A DNA stretch of 36,205 nucleotides from Rhodospirillaceae bacterium. GTDB taxonomy: Bacteria; Pseudomonadota; Alphaproteobacteria; GCA-2731375. The notes beneath the pieces are model-generated. The model did not search any database, was not told where the DNA came from, and saw only the letters and a list, made by a program, of their open reading frames with translations. Shown here in pieces: positions 16,853 to 24,685 of this stretch. The position numbers and the translations under genes were made by a program. Every line of letters begins with the position of its first letter. Position 1 is the first letter of the stretch. The stretch is taken from assembly GCA_002731375.1 (NCBI GenBank), contig PCBT01000049.1:53700-89904 (forward strand). Reading direction: 5' to 3'.

Positions 16853-16858
16853 CGCGCT

Positions 16859-17227
16859 ATGGCCTATGACCAGAACAACATCTTCGCCCGTATCTTGCGT
16901 GGCGAAATCCCCTGCAAGAAAGTGCACGAGAACGAGCACGCCCTGGCTTTCCACGATATCAACCCGCAGATGCCCGTGCACGTCCTGGTGATTCCAAAAG
17001 GCCCCTATGCCAATTTGGCTGAATTCAACGCCAAGGCGTCGGTGGAGGAAATGAGCGCCTTCATGCAGGCCGTAGCCGAAACCGCCAAGATGGTTGGTGT
17101 TGAAGACAGCGGTTACCGCCTAGTCGCAAATAATGGCGAGGATGCGCACCAGGAAGTGCCGCATTTTCACATGCATATCTTCGGCGGCCGGCGCATCATG
17201 GGCCGGATGATCAAGGCGCAGGACTAG
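16859..17227 (+). CDS. HIT family purine nucleoside phosphoramidase (HinT-like)
   Basis: 122 residues with the histidine-triad motif HFHMHIFGG (about 102-110; the middle nucleophilic His is in HMH), preceded by VPHF. The N-terminus NNIFARILRGEIPCKKVHE and the HVLVIPKGPYANL segment match bacterial HinT, which hydrolyses AMP-lysine and AMP-NH2. The Cys-Lys-Lys near residue 18 is common in the family. Last gene of the his operon in this layout, conserved in many alphaproteobacteria; a hairpin follows directly. Confidence 0.95.
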   Translation: MAYDQNNIFARILRGEIPCKKVHENEHALAFHDINPQMPVHVLVIPKGPYANLAEFNAKASVEEMSAFMQAVAETAKMVGVEDSGYRLVANNGEDAHQEVPHFHMHIFGGRRIMGRMIKAQD

Positions 17228-17243
17228 TTGCCGGTTTCGGCAA
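17228..17243 (+). terminator. Hairpin after hinT, possible end of the his operon transcript
   Basis: TTGCCG-GTTT-CGGCAA is a perfect 6-bp stem directly after the hinT stop codon, followed by GATTGTTCATT, which is only weakly T-rich. A terminator or mRNA-stabilising hairpin is plausible; the lack of a proper T-run keeps confidence low. Confidence 0.4.
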
Positions 17244-17554
17244 GATTGTTCATTCAACGAGCTGAATATTGATATGAACATCATCCAGAAATTTCAGCAC
17301 TAAAACTAATCGAGCGCCTGGCTTCAAAGCCGCCTGGCAACGCCAGGGAGAGCTTGCTTGAATTTGGCCTTTCCCGGCGTTGTCGAATCAGATTCCTCCG
17401 CGCTCGTTAATACTAGTGAAGCACTATTCAGCTATATGTGAGTTCCCCATTTTTTGAATTGATCCATTGATGCTCGTCGGGGGGCGTTGGCTTCGTTCAT
17501 CCGCGAATATGTCGGCGACGAGATGGGGAGCAAGGAGGTAAGAATAGCCAAGTC
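17244..17554. other. Gene-free stretch between hinT and the CBS pseudogene
   Basis: About 310 nt. It contains a short hairpin CCTGGC/GCCAGG near 17335-17349. Near 17490 a reading frame reads ALASFIREYVGDEMGSKEV and then runs into the CBS gene out of frame. That piece looks protein-like and could be the tail of a deleted gene, but I do not recognise the family. An AAGGAGGT at 17532-17539 is 15 nt from the CBS ATG, rather far for use. Confidence 0.35.
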
Positions 17555-17934
17555 ATGCGAATTCAAGAGATCCTGGACAAAAAAGCACTTCTATCCACGC
17601 GGTTCCGCGAGACGTAACCGTTGGTGATATCGTCAAGTTACTGTTGGAAAAACGCATCGGAACAGTGCCTGTAGCGGAAGAAGGCAATAGATTGGCCGTG
17701 GAAGAGATCATGACAAAGCAGGCCTATTCTTGTACCGCCGATAGCAGGGTGGGGTCCGTATTGGAGCAAATGAGTGCGCGTTCAATCCACCACGTGCCGG
17801 TCGTGCAGAACAGGGTTCTGATCGGCATTGTCAGCACCCACGATCTGCTGTTCGCTCAAAGAAAAATCTTAGTGGAGGATAACAAGAGGCGGCAGCAAAT
17901 CGCGGACACGATCCTGATGTCACAGCTTGACTGA
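17555..17934 (+). pseudogene. CBS-domain-pair protein broken by a frameshift and an internal deletion
   Basis: The ATG frame gives MRIQEILDKK and then goes out of frame at a run of six A residues (17579-17584), ending at TAA 17615. The other frame continues with STSIHAVPRDVTVGDIVKLL, then EKRIGTVPVAEEGN. One extra A would join them into a normal CBS start. A second lesion is visible: after EEGN the sequence jumps to RLAVEEIMTKQAYSCTADS, skipping the second half of the first CBS domain. The second CBS domain (VGSVLEQMSARSIHHVPVVQ, then VLIGIVSTHDLLFAQR) is complete. CBS pairs bind adenine nucleotides and often regulate other proteins. A TTG at 17644 could initiate a 96-residue C-terminal product with one CBS domain. 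The homopolymer lesion could be a sequencing error; the deletion could not. Confidence 0.75.
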
Positions 17935-18002
17935 ATACGCCAGCCGCTGCTGGGACGGCGAACTTCCCGCAGCGGTTTATCTTCACAGAGAAACCGGAGA
18001 AA

Positions 18003-19043
18003 TCATAAGACAAGCGTGTCGCGGCTGGCTTCGAAGCCGCTCAGGAATGCCAGCAGATTATCGGCCATCTCGTCGCACAGATAGCCGCCCTCCTGCACGA
18101 TCAGGCTGGGCAGGCCCAGGGCGCCAATGGCGCCGCCCATGCGCTTGAAGCCATCGGTGGTGATGGACAGAATGCCCAGGGGGTCGTTTTCCTGGGCATC
18201 CAGGCCCAGGGAGACCAGCAGATAATCCGGCGCGAAATCATTGATCGTCGCCAACGCGGCGGTCATTGCGTTCAAATAGTCATCATCGCCTGTGTCCTTG
18301 GGCTGGGGCAGGTTCAGATTGTAGCCTTTGCCCGCGCCCGATCCCCGCTCGTCCGCATATCCCGCATAAAAGGGATAGAATATCGATGGATCGCCATGCA
18401 GGGAGCAAAACAACACATCCGCACGGTCATAAAATATCCCTTGGGTGCCGTTGCCGTGATGTACATCCACATCCAGGATAGCAACTCTCTCGGCCTGGCC
18501 GCGCATATGTTGGGCCGCGATGGCGACGTTGTTGAGATAACAGAAGCCGCCGGCAAGATCGGAATAGGCATGATGCCCAGGTGGGCGGCACAGGGCATAG
18601 GCTGCGTCCTCACCGGCCAGCACCAGATCAGCAGCGGTTAGGGCGATATGCGCCGATGTTACCGACGCGGGCCAGGTGCCGATACCAATGGGACAAGAGG
18701 TGCCGGCCACATAGTAGCCGACCTTGCCGACGATCGCTTCGGGCCGGGCTTGCATGTGACGGCCAGGATGCAGGTGAGGTATCAAGACCGGGCTGGAATT
18801 GGGTAGCTGCCGCCATTCGTCCAAGCCATGCTCCAGGAATTCCAGATAATCAGCGGAATGCACGGCGGTGATGGGCGCCATGCCATGATCCTGGGGCGAC
18901 AAAATCTCGTAGCCGGCTTTCTCGACCGCAGCAAACAACCGGTGTGCCCGCTCGGGACATTCAGGAAACGGCGCACTACGGCCGGTGATGACAAAATCCG
19001 CCGGATCATGCGCCTCGTGCGCGGTGCTATGAACGACACGCAT
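18003..19043 (-). CDS. Histone deacetylase family protein (class II HDAC/acetylpolyamine amidohydrolase-like)
   Basis: 346 residues from ATG 19043, with GGAG about 8 nt upstream (a TTG at 19046 would add one residue). The zinc site is Asp193 and His195 (LDVDVHHGNGTQ) and Asp282 (SLGLDAQENDPLG); the charge-relay His pair is His157-His158 in RPPGHHAYSD; the transition-state Tyr is in VQEGGYLCDEM. The start RVVHSTAHEAHDPADF resembles the alphaproteobacterial HDAC-like clade. These Zn hydrolases deacetylate acetylpolyamines, acetyl-lysine or related amides. Substrate cannot be fixed. Downstream of the SDR by 27 nt on the same strand, so the two form a probable operon. Confidence 0.93.
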   Translation of the reverse strand: MRVVHSTAHEAHDPADFVITGRSAPFPECPERAHRLFAAVEKAGYEILSPQDHGMAPITAVHSADYLEFLEHGLDEWRQLPNSSPVLIPHLHPGRHMQARPEAIVGKVGYYVAGTSCPIGIGTWPASVTSAHIALTAADLVLAGEDAAYALCRPPGHHAYSDLAGGFCYLNNVAIAAQHMRGQAERVAILDVDVHHGNGTQGIFYDRADVLFCSLHGDPSIFYPFYAGYADERGSGAGKGYNLNLPQPKDTGDDDYLNAMTAALATINDFAPDYLLVSLGLDAQENDPLGILSITTDGFKRMGGAIGALGLPSLIVQEGGYLCDEMADNLLAFLSGFEASRDTLVL

Positions 19044-19070
19044 CAATCATACTCCAAAATACAGGCCCCA

Positions 19071-19823
19071 TCATACATGTTGGCCGCCGTTAATATGGAT
19101 TTCCGCGCCATTGACGTAACTGGATTGCTCGGTGCACAGGAAATAGATCGTCTTGGCCACTTCCTCGGGCGTGCCCAGGCGGCGCATGGGAATGGTCGGG
19201 GCCAGCAGTTCCTCGGTATCGGGCGACAGAATTTCGGTTTTGATCTCGCCCGGCGCGATGGCATTGACGCGGATGCCTTGAGGGGCGAAGTCTGCCGCCA
19301 TCTCCCGCGTCAGCGAGGCCAGGGCCGCTTTCGAGGTGGCATAGGCGGTACCGGCGAACATGTGCACCCGGCTTCCGGCGATGGAGGTAACATTGACCAC
19401 CGAGCCCTGAGCCAGTCGCAATTCATCCAACAGCCCCCGCGCCAACGTGATCGGGGCATAAAAATTGACCTGGGTAACCTGCTGCCAGATCGCCATGTCC
19501 GTGGTCAGGCTGGACAAGCGGCTGCCGTCGGCGGCCTTGGGCGAAATACCTGCATTATTGACCAGGGCATGCAAGGGTCCGCCTTCCAGGCGGTTTTTCA
19601 ATTCCGTGATACCCGCATCCACATCCGCCGGGTCGGCCAAGTCGATCTGCAAATGATCCTCGGGGCCCATCTCCCACGGACAATCTTCCGGAAAGGCTTG
19701 GCGGGAACAGGTTATGACCCGCCAGCCGGCCGAGGAAAAGCGCTTTACCGTGGCATGTCCTATACCCCGGCTAGCCCCAGTCAGGACCAGGGTGCGGCGG
19801 CTATTTGATGTTGTTGTACTCAT
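19071..19823 (-). CDS. Short-chain dehydrogenase/reductase (SDR)
   Basis: 250 residues of a classical SDR. The cofactor motif is TGASRGIG (15-22), followed by NNAG (89-92), catalytic Ser147 and the YATSK motif with Tyr161 and Lys165. The loop SRQAFPEDC after the second strand has no Asp, suggesting NADP(H), with Arg41 as the likely phosphate contact. The PGEIKTEILSPD and GAEIHINGGQHV ends are typical of FabG-like reductases. Substrate unknown. Precedes the HDAC gene in a two-gene operon; the next upstream gene is 74 nt away. Confidence 0.92.
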   Translation of the reverse strand: MSTTTSNSRRTLVLTGASRGIGHATVKRFSSAGWRVITCSRQAFPEDCPWEMGPEDHLQIDLADPADVDAGITELKNRLEGGPLHALVNNAGISPKAADGSRLSSLTTDMAIWQQVTQVNFYAPITLARGLLDELRLAQGSVVNVTSIAGSRVHMFAGTAYATSKAALASLTREMAADFAPQGIRVNAIAPGEIKTEILSPDTEELLAPTIPMRRLGTPEEVAKTIYFLCTEQSSYVNGAEIHINGGQHV

Positions 19824-19897
19824 GGTCCGTAATACCTAACATCTTTCCCGGATAATACCAGCAAAGCCGGACCGTGCCTGCAAATTCTCTTCAGGAT

Positions 19898-20461
19898 CTA
19901 ATGGATCATTAGCACGAGGATCGTGGCGTCCAACAGCGCCTCCAGCGTCGCACCGCCAAAAACCAGTTCCTGGATGCGGTTATGGCTGCAGGCGCCCATG
20001 ACCAGCAGATCCGCGCCCTGATTGTGCGCTGTCAACAATAGATCATCGCCGATCGAGCCATGGCCATGGGCCTGGGTCACCGCCTTGGCCCGGCAGCCAT
20101 GGGCGGCCAGATAATCCACCGCGTCTTCGATGGGCGGTTCCTCGCCGGAGCCTTCATCGATCGCCAGGGCGCCATCCGGCAGCCGCAGCACGGGCTTGGT
20201 CCCAAGATAAAGGCTGGGTGTCGTACGTTGGTTCAGGCGCAATTCGTTTTCACAGGCCAGGCGGCGTTTCTCCACCCTGCAAAAATCAAGGTAAGGCAGG
20301 CACACATCGCGCTTCATCTTGTAAGCATGGCCGCCGGCCAGGAAAATCAGCGCGCCATCGGTTTCGATACGTTGCACGGTCTCACCCATTCCCAAGTCAT
20401 TACTTTGGAACGTCAGAAGTCCCTCCTCCCCAGACTCCCCAACTCCCACATTCCTTGTCAT
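19898..20461 (-). CDS. Chimeric ORF: AAA/aminoglycoside-phosphotransferase-like start fused to a UspA end
   Basis: 187 residues that join two unrelated families. Residues about 15-105 (VQRIETDGALIFLAGGHAYK, then RDVCLPYLDFCRVEKRRLAC, ELRLNQRTTPSLYLGTKPVL) match the start of a widespread ~500-residue protein with an aminoglycoside-phosphotransferase-like domain and a P-loop kinase domain. From about 110 (DAVDYLAAHGCRAKAV) the sequence is the second half of a universal stress protein, with GADLLVMGACSHNRIQELVF then GGATLEALLDATILVLMIH. The kinase catalytic part, its P-loop and the first half of UspA are all missing. An in-frame deletion between neighbouring genes explains this. The ORF is open and may be expressed; neither half should be active. 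No ribosome-binding site is clear, and the start at ATG 20461 is uncertain. Confidence 0.75.
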   Translation of the reverse strand: MTRNVGVGESGEEGLLTFQSNDLGMGETVQRIETDGALIFLAGGHAYKMKRDVCLPYLDFCRVEKRRLACENELRLNQRTTPSLYLGTKPVLRLPDGALAIDEGSGEEPPIEDAVDYLAAHGCRAKAVTQAHGHGSIGDDLLLTAHNQGADLLVMGACSHNRIQELVFGGATLEALLDATILVLMIH

Positions 20462-20470
20462 AATCCATGT

Positions 20471-20590
20471 ATGAGAAGATTGGCGTCAATCCTAATGGTC
20501 CTTGCTGTGCTTATTGGTTGCTCGTCCGCACCAAAGTACGTCGGTGAACTTAAGAATGGCAAAAGGCACGGACAAGGCACCCCAAAATAG
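20471..20590 (+). CDS. Truncated MORN-repeat lipoprotein, 39 residues
   Basis: MRRLASILMVLAVLIGC is a lipoprotein signal peptide with a lipobox (LIGC, Cys17). The mature part SSAPKYVGELKNGKRHGQGT is one MORN repeat (YxGELKNGKRHGQGT), which is then cut short by PK and a TAG stop. MORN proteins normally carry many repeats of this motif, so this is most likely the 5' end of a larger gene. A rho-independent terminator follows 14 nt later, possibly brought close by the same deletion. Starts 10 nt from the divergent chimeric ORF. Confidence 0.65.
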   Translation: MRRLASILMVLAVLIGCSSAPKYVGELKNGKRHGQGTPK

Positions 20591-20603
20591 GACCCAAAAA
20601 AAT

Positions 20604-20633
20604 TGGGGGAAATCGCAGTTTTCTCCCATTTTT
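20604..20633. terminator. Bidirectional rho-independent terminator
   Basis: TGGGGGAAA (20604-20612) pairs with TTTCTCCCA (20620-20628) in a 9-bp stem with one G-U pair, followed by TTTTT (20629-20633) on the plus strand. On the minus strand the same hairpin is followed by seven T residues (A-run at about 20596-20602). It can therefore end both the MORN lipoprotein transcript and the convergent cation efflux gene. Confidence 0.75.
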
Positions 20634-20717
20634 AGATTTCACCGATGAACTGTGTCGAGGCCATGACAAATCATTACGTTTCGGGCTGTTCCAGAAAGTC
20701 TATGATTTCCTGCTGTT

Positions 20718-21620
20718 TCACGGCTCAAAACTGGGGTGCAATTCTTCCAGCCCCGCGGGATCTTGATGAATGAGGACTTCGGCGCCGGGAAAAGCCCGGC
20801 AAATCTCGGCTTCCACTTCATCGGCGATGGCGTGGGATTTCAACAAGGTCAGTTCGCCATCCAGCTCCATATGCAGCTGGATAAAGGAATGCGTGCCCGA
20901 GGACCGGGTGCGTATGTCGTGGACGTCCACTACCTGATCCTGGGCCAGGGCGATGTCCCGGATGCGGTCGCGCTGATCCTCCGGCAGTTCCCGGTCCATA
21001 AGTTGATCCAGGGCGCCTTGGATGATGCCCCAGGCGCCGAACAGGATATAACCCGCCACCACCATTGCAATGATGGCATCGGCATAAATCCAGCCATAAC
21101 GCCCAGCCAGGATCAATGCGGCAATAATGCCCACATTGGCCAGAATATCACCCCGGTAATGCACCGAGTCGGCAGCGATGGCGACTGAATTGGTGCGCTT
21201 GACGACGTAGCGCTGGAACAAGACCACGGCGATGGTCAGAACCAGGGACAGCACCATGACGGCGATGCCAATCTCGTCGCGCATGATGGGGCGCGGATCG
21301 ATCAGGCGCTGGGCCGCCTCAGCCAGCAGGAATAGTGCCGAACCCGAAATAAAGGCCGTTTGCGCCAGCCCCGCCAGGGCTTCGGCCTTGCCATGGCCAA
21401 AACGGTGCTCCTGGTCCGCGGGCACCAAGGCATGGGCCACCGCGTACATATTGACCAAGGAGGCGCCCACATCCAGGACTGAATCCATCAGCGAGCTTAG
21501 AATGGCAACGGAATCGGTCAGAAACCATGCCGCCAGCTTGGCCAAGATCAAAAACCCCGCGACCGCCACGGCGGCATAAGTCGCCAGCCGCAACAGTCTG
21601 GCATTTGGATTGTTTTCCAC
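20718..21620 (-). CDS. Cation diffusion facilitator (CDF) family efflux protein, FieF/CzcD-like
   Basis: 300 residues from a GTG at 21620 (VENNPNARLLRLATYAAVAV); upstream ATGs in the frame lie in non-coding-looking sequence. Six membrane helices are present. The intramembrane metal site is formed by SLMDSVLDVG in helix 2 and HYRGDILANVG in helix 5 (D-D and H-D, the FieF/ZitB pattern), and the QEHRFGHGKAEALAGL loop is the usual signature. A cytoplasmic ferredoxin-like domain (about 210-300) carries a second metal-binding set (HSFIQLHMELDG and CRAFPGAEVLIHQDP). Exports Zn2+, Fe2+ or similar by proton antiport. The metal cannot be fixed from sequence. Confidence 0.93.
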   Translation of the reverse strand: MENNPNARLLRLATYAAVAVAGFLILAKLAAWFLTDSVAILSSLMDSVLDVGASLVNMYAVAHALVPADQEHRFGHGKAEALAGLAQTAFISGSALFLLAEAAQRLIDPRPIMRDEIGIAVMVLSLVLTIAVVLFQRYVVKRTNSVAIAADSVHYRGDILANVGIIAALILAGRYGWIYADAIIAMVVAGYILFGAWGIIQGALDQLMDRELPEDQRDRIRDIALAQDQVVDVHDIRTRSSGTHSFIQLHMELDGELTLLKSHAIADEVEAEICRAFPGAEVLIHQDPAGLEELHPSFEP

Positions 21621-21704
21621 GTCTTGGTCCCCACGGCAAGAATAATTTGGCGAATGATGACTAGGAATATTACCATATTGCCACAGTGCTGAGTTGAATC
21701 TAAT

Positions 21705-21735
21705 TTGGCGATTAGACGATTTTAGCCTATATATT
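21705..21735 (+). promoter_or_regulatory. Sigma-70-like promoter of the 17-kDa antigen gene
   Basis: TTGGCG (21705-21710) is 17 nt upstream of TATATA (21728-21733), with a one-register alternative TATATT (21730-21735) matching TATAAT at five positions with a 19-nt spacer. Transcription would start near 21740, at the edge of an inverted repeat, leaving a leader of about 90 nt. Confidence 0.5.
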
Positions 21736-21739
21736 AAGT

Positions 21740-21760
21740 CATCAATGTGCCGCATTGATG
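21740..21760 (+). promoter_or_regulatory. 8-bp perfect inverted repeat at the predicted transcription start
   Basis: CATCAATG (21740-21747) and CATTGATG (21753-21760) are exact reverse complements around TGCCG. Its position just after the -10 box fits an operator or a 5' mRNA hairpin. It lies in the divergent region between the CDF efflux and the 17-kDa antigen genes, so a metal-responsive repressor is one possibility. Confidence 0.5.
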
Positions 21761-21828
21761 TGGCGCGGTTTTGCAATGCGGGTGACGCTTGGGCGAATGG
21801 AGTTGCCCGCCATCGAATGGAAAAAACT

Positions 21829-22305
21829 ATGAAACGAAGAGCATGTTATCTGGCTATCGGGTTCATTGCCCTAGCCCTGGCAGCCTGTCAGCAAGGCGGT
21901 CAGAAACAGACACTGGGGACTCTTCTGGGCGCCGTCGGTGGAGCCGTGGCCGGCAGCCAGATCGGCAAGGGCCGCGGCCAGTTGGTGGCAGTGGCCGCGG
22001 GCACGTTGTTGGGCAGCTTTCTAGGCAGCGAAATCGGCAAATCCCTGGATCGCGCCGATCGCATTGCCATGGAAAACACCACCCAGCGGACCTTGGAATC
22101 CGCACCATCGGGTAATGCGGTCAGTTGGCGCAATCCCGATAGCGGCCATTCCGGCACGGTCACGCCACAGCCGTCCTACCAAAATGCTTCCGGAAATTAT
22201 TGCCGGGAATACCAGCAAACCATTACCGTGGGCGGTAGGACGGAGACGGCCTATGGAACCGCGTGCAGACAACCGGACGGAAGCTGGAAAATCGTCAACG
22301 GGTAG
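21829..22305 (+). CDS. 17-kDa surface antigen family lipoprotein (glycine-zipper 2TM)
   Basis: 158 residues with a lipoprotein signal (LALAAC, lipid Cys20). Residues about 29-62 ([20 protein letters not shown], then [20 protein letters not shown]) are the glycine zipper of Rickettsia 17-kDa antigens and Omp16-like outer-membrane lipoproteins. A C-terminal domain (about 110-158) has [19 protein letters not shown] and ends [14 protein letters not shown]; its two Cys residues may form a disulfide. These proteins sit in the outer membrane with an unclear structural role. I prefer ATG 21829; ATG 21817 would add four residues. The last 53 nt overlap the Sel1 gene. Confidence 0.92.
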   Translation: MKRRACYLAIGFIALALAACQQGGQKQTLGTLLGAVGGAVAGSQIGKGRGQLVAVAAGTLLGSFLGSEIGKSLDRADRIAMENTTQRTLESAPSGNAVSWRNPDSGHSGTVTPQPSYQNASGNYCREYQQTITVGGRTETAYGTACRQPDGSWKIVNG

Positions 22306-23614
22306 CCCCTTCGCGCCTAACTTGGAGCGGTTGAAAAAACGGCGGCGGTTAGGGCCGGGCGCGGCCCCATGGGCCGTCACCTCCGTGCTGTGCCTGTTGT
22401 TCATTACCTGGGCCGGGGCGCCGGGCCGGGCCGATGAGCGGACAGCGGGGCAGATTCTGGCGCAAGAAGCCCCGCACCTGCCCTTTATCGACGGCGTCGA
22501 GGCCTTCGATCGAGGCGAATATGCGGTGGCGCAAAAGATCTGGCTGCCCCATGCCCACCGTGGTGACCCGGCGGCCCAGCGTAATCTCGCCCACCTCTAC
22601 CGCATGGGTCTTGGCGTGCCTCAGGATTTTGTCCGAGCCGCGTCATGGTACCGTTTAGCCGCCGACAGCGGCCTTGCCCGAGCCCAGGCCAATCTGGCGA
22701 CCATGTATCTGCGTGGACAGGGGGTGGCGGAGGATCCGCGCGAGGCCGCCTACTGGTTCACTGCCGCTGCCTACAATGGCCATGTCCTGGCACAGTTTAA
22801 TCTGGCCCTGCTGTATCTGCGCGGCGAGGGGGTGGAGCGGAACGAGGCCAAGGCAGCCGGCTGGCTGTATCTGGCCTCCAAGACCGGATACAAACCGGCA
22901 CTGCGGGCCCTAGGCAAATTGGTCAAGGTAATCTCCGGCCCGGCGGGGCCACCCAGCCCACCTAATCCGCCTGCCGTGGCGAAACCTGGGACGCCGATGG
23001 CCGAAAAATCAAAACCGGTCGCTAAAACCAAACTGGCCGTTGCCAAACCTATGTCCAAGGCTTCTATAGCGGACAAAACGGACGCTGCGGGAATTGCCCC
23101 GCAAGCGAGCAAGCCAGAACGGGTCAAAAACCAGCCGGCCAAGATTGCGACAGCTAAATCCCAGGCGTCGGCGGTGGAGACGGGCAAAACCGAAAACGAC
23201 ATCTCCTTTGCCGAAATCGTTGCCTTTTTCTCCGGCCAGGAGGATCTTGATCTTAGCCGCGACCGTGAGGACACCGGCACTATCGAGGAGGAGAGCAAGG
23301 AGAAGGAGGAAGACACCGCGCGGCGCGCCATGGCCGCGGGCCTGGTCGCTTTGCATGCGGCCAATTTCGCCGCCGCAAAGGCGCGTTGGCAGCCGCTGGC
23401 CAAGGATGGAATTGCCGAGGCGCAGTATCAATTGGGTAAGCTGTATCTGCGTAACGGCTTTGCCGGGGTTAGCCGCCCGCATGGGTTTTTCTGGTTGAGC
23501 AGAGCGGCGGCGCAAGGTCATGCGGGCGCCAAGGCTGGTAAACATCAGCTAGCCAATGTAATGAGTTCGGAGGAACATCTAGAGGCGCGGCGATTGTTGC
23601 AAGAAGCGGAATAG
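22253..23614 (+). CDS. Sel1-repeat (TPR-like) protein
   Basis: About 453 residues. A basic N-terminus is followed by a hydrophobic segment near 41-58 ([16 protein letters not shown]), so a signal anchor or late signal peptide. Sel1 repeats run from about 80 to 195: [61 protein letters not shown] low-complexity Lys/Ala/Pro linker (about 210-300) follows, then an acidic [10 protein letters not shown] stretch, and a final Sel1 pair ([16 protein letters not shown], then [19 protein letters not shown]). Sel1 proteins scaffold envelope processes; no specific role is evident. The ATG lies inside the upstream gene, with GGAGA at 22242-22246 6 nt away, implying coupled translation. The long Lys/Ala linker resembles histone-like tails. 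Confidence 0.85.
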   Translation: MEPRADNRTEAGKSSTGSPFAPNLERLKKRRRLGPGAAPWAVTSVLCLLFITWAGAPGRADERTAGQILAQEAPHLPFIDGVEAFDRGEYAVAQKIWLPHAHRGDPAAQRNLAHLYRMGLGVPQDFVRAASWYRLAADSGLARAQANLATMYLRGQGVAEDPREAAYWFTAAAYNGHVLAQFNLALLYLRGEGVERNEAKAAGWLYLASKTGYKPALRALGKLVKVISGPAGPPSPPNPPAVAKPGTPMAEKSKPVAKTKLAVAKPMSKASIADKTDAAGIAPQASKPERVKNQPAKIATAKSQASAVETGKTENDISFAEIVAFFSGQEDLDLSRDREDTGTIEEESKEKEEDTARRAMAAGLVALHAANFAAAKARWQPLAKDGIAEAQYQLGKLYLRNGFAGVSRPHGFFWLSRAAAQGHAGAKAGKHQLANVMSSEEHLEARRLLQEAE

Positions 23615-23752
23615 GCTAATACCGCACTAAATCAATTCTATAGACCTGTTAACCTTTCTCTATCGTTACCATATTATTATTAGGCGGCAATGAAAGGCGC
23701 GGCCTGTTCGTGTTAATTTGCTATTTAAGAATGTCTTTGGGAATGGCTGAAA

Positions 23753-24673
23753 ATGCGTGATCCTTACAACGTATTGAGCGTGGCACGAGATGCCAGCGAT
23801 GGTGAGGTCAAGAAGGCATATCACCGTCTGGCCAAGGAGCTACATCCGGATTTGAACCCGGATGACACCGTTGTGGCGGAACGCTTCAAGGAAGTGTCGG
23901 CCGCCTATTCCTTGCTGGGCGATCCAGCCACGCGGAAACGATTTGACAATGGCGAGATCGGCGCCGATGGCCAGGAAAAGGCGCGCTATAGCTACGAATA
24001 TGCCGGCGGGCGCGGCGGGCCGGGCGGGGGCTTTGGCCATGGCCCCAATGGCGGTGCCGGTTTCAACGCGGACGATATTTTTGGAGAATTTTTCTCCAAC
24101 ATGCGCGGTGGGCGTGCCGGCCAGGCTCGGCAGCAAAAGGGCCCGGACCGTTCCTATAAAATTACGGTGGAATTTTTGGATGCGGCCAAGGGCTCAACCC
24201 GACGGATCACCCTGCCGGATGGCAGAATGCTAGATATCCGCATTCCGGCGGGGATAGAGGACGGCAAGCAAATCCGCCTGCGCGGCCAGGGAGACCCCGG
24301 ACCAGCCGGCGCGGGCGACGCCCTGGTGGAAGTCAGTGTGCACGGGCATCAGCAATTCCGCCGCGAGGGCATGGATGTCCATCTGGATCTGCCCTTGCAG
24401 TTGGCAGATGCCGTGCTGGGCGCACGGATCGAAGTGCCGACCATTCGCGGCTCGGTCAGCATTACCATTCCAAAAGGCACCAACAGCGGCAAGGTCCTGC
24501 GCCTGAAGGGCAAGGGCATCAAACTGCCCAAGACAGAGCAGGCCGGCAATCAATACGTCCATTTACAGGTAACCCTGCCCGAGCAGCCCGATCCAGAATT
24601 GACAGCGTTGTTGGAAGAGTGGGCAAAAGGTCAGGGCGATACCGGCGATGACGTGGAAACGGATGACGACTAG
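23753..24673 (+). CDS. CbpA-like DnaJ co-chaperone
   Basis: 306 residues. The J-domain (1-68) has the HPD motif at 31-33 (ELHPDLNP). Next is a Gly/Phe-rich linker (about 84-118), and then two C-terminal beta domains (SYKITVEFLDAAKGSTRRIT, QFRREGMDVHLDLPLQLADA, VLGARIEVPTIRGSVSITIP, GKVLRLKGKGIK). There is no cysteine-rich zinc domain, so it belongs to the CbpA/DjlA-like type II group rather than DnaJ. It stimulates DnaK ATPase and binds nonnative proteins. Its acidic tail (GDDVETDDD) is unusual. Upstream 138 nt hold an AT-rich stretch that could be a promoter. Convergent with the pentapeptide gene. Confidence 0.95.
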   Translation: MRDPYNVLSVARDASDGEVKKAYHRLAKELHPDLNPDDTVVAERFKEVSAAYSLLGDPATRKRFDNGEIGADGQEKARYSYEYAGGRGGPGGGFGHGPNGGAGFNADDIFGEFFSNMRGGRAGQARQQKGPDRSYKITVEFLDAAKGSTRRITLPDGRMLDIRIPAGIEDGKQIRLRGQGDPGPAGAGDALVEVSVHGHQQFRREGMDVHLDLPLQLADAVLGARIEVPTIRGSVSITIPKGTNSGKVLRLKGKGIKLPKTEQAGNQYVHLQVTLPEQPDPELTALLEEWAKGQGDTGDDVETDDD

Positions 24674-24685
24674 TCCGCAAATTCA

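Noticed and set aside
21621-21776. 52-residue N-terminal extension of the cation efflux protein
   Set aside because: Homologs begin close to the first helix, and this segment overlaps the promoter region of the divergent 17-kDa antigen gene.
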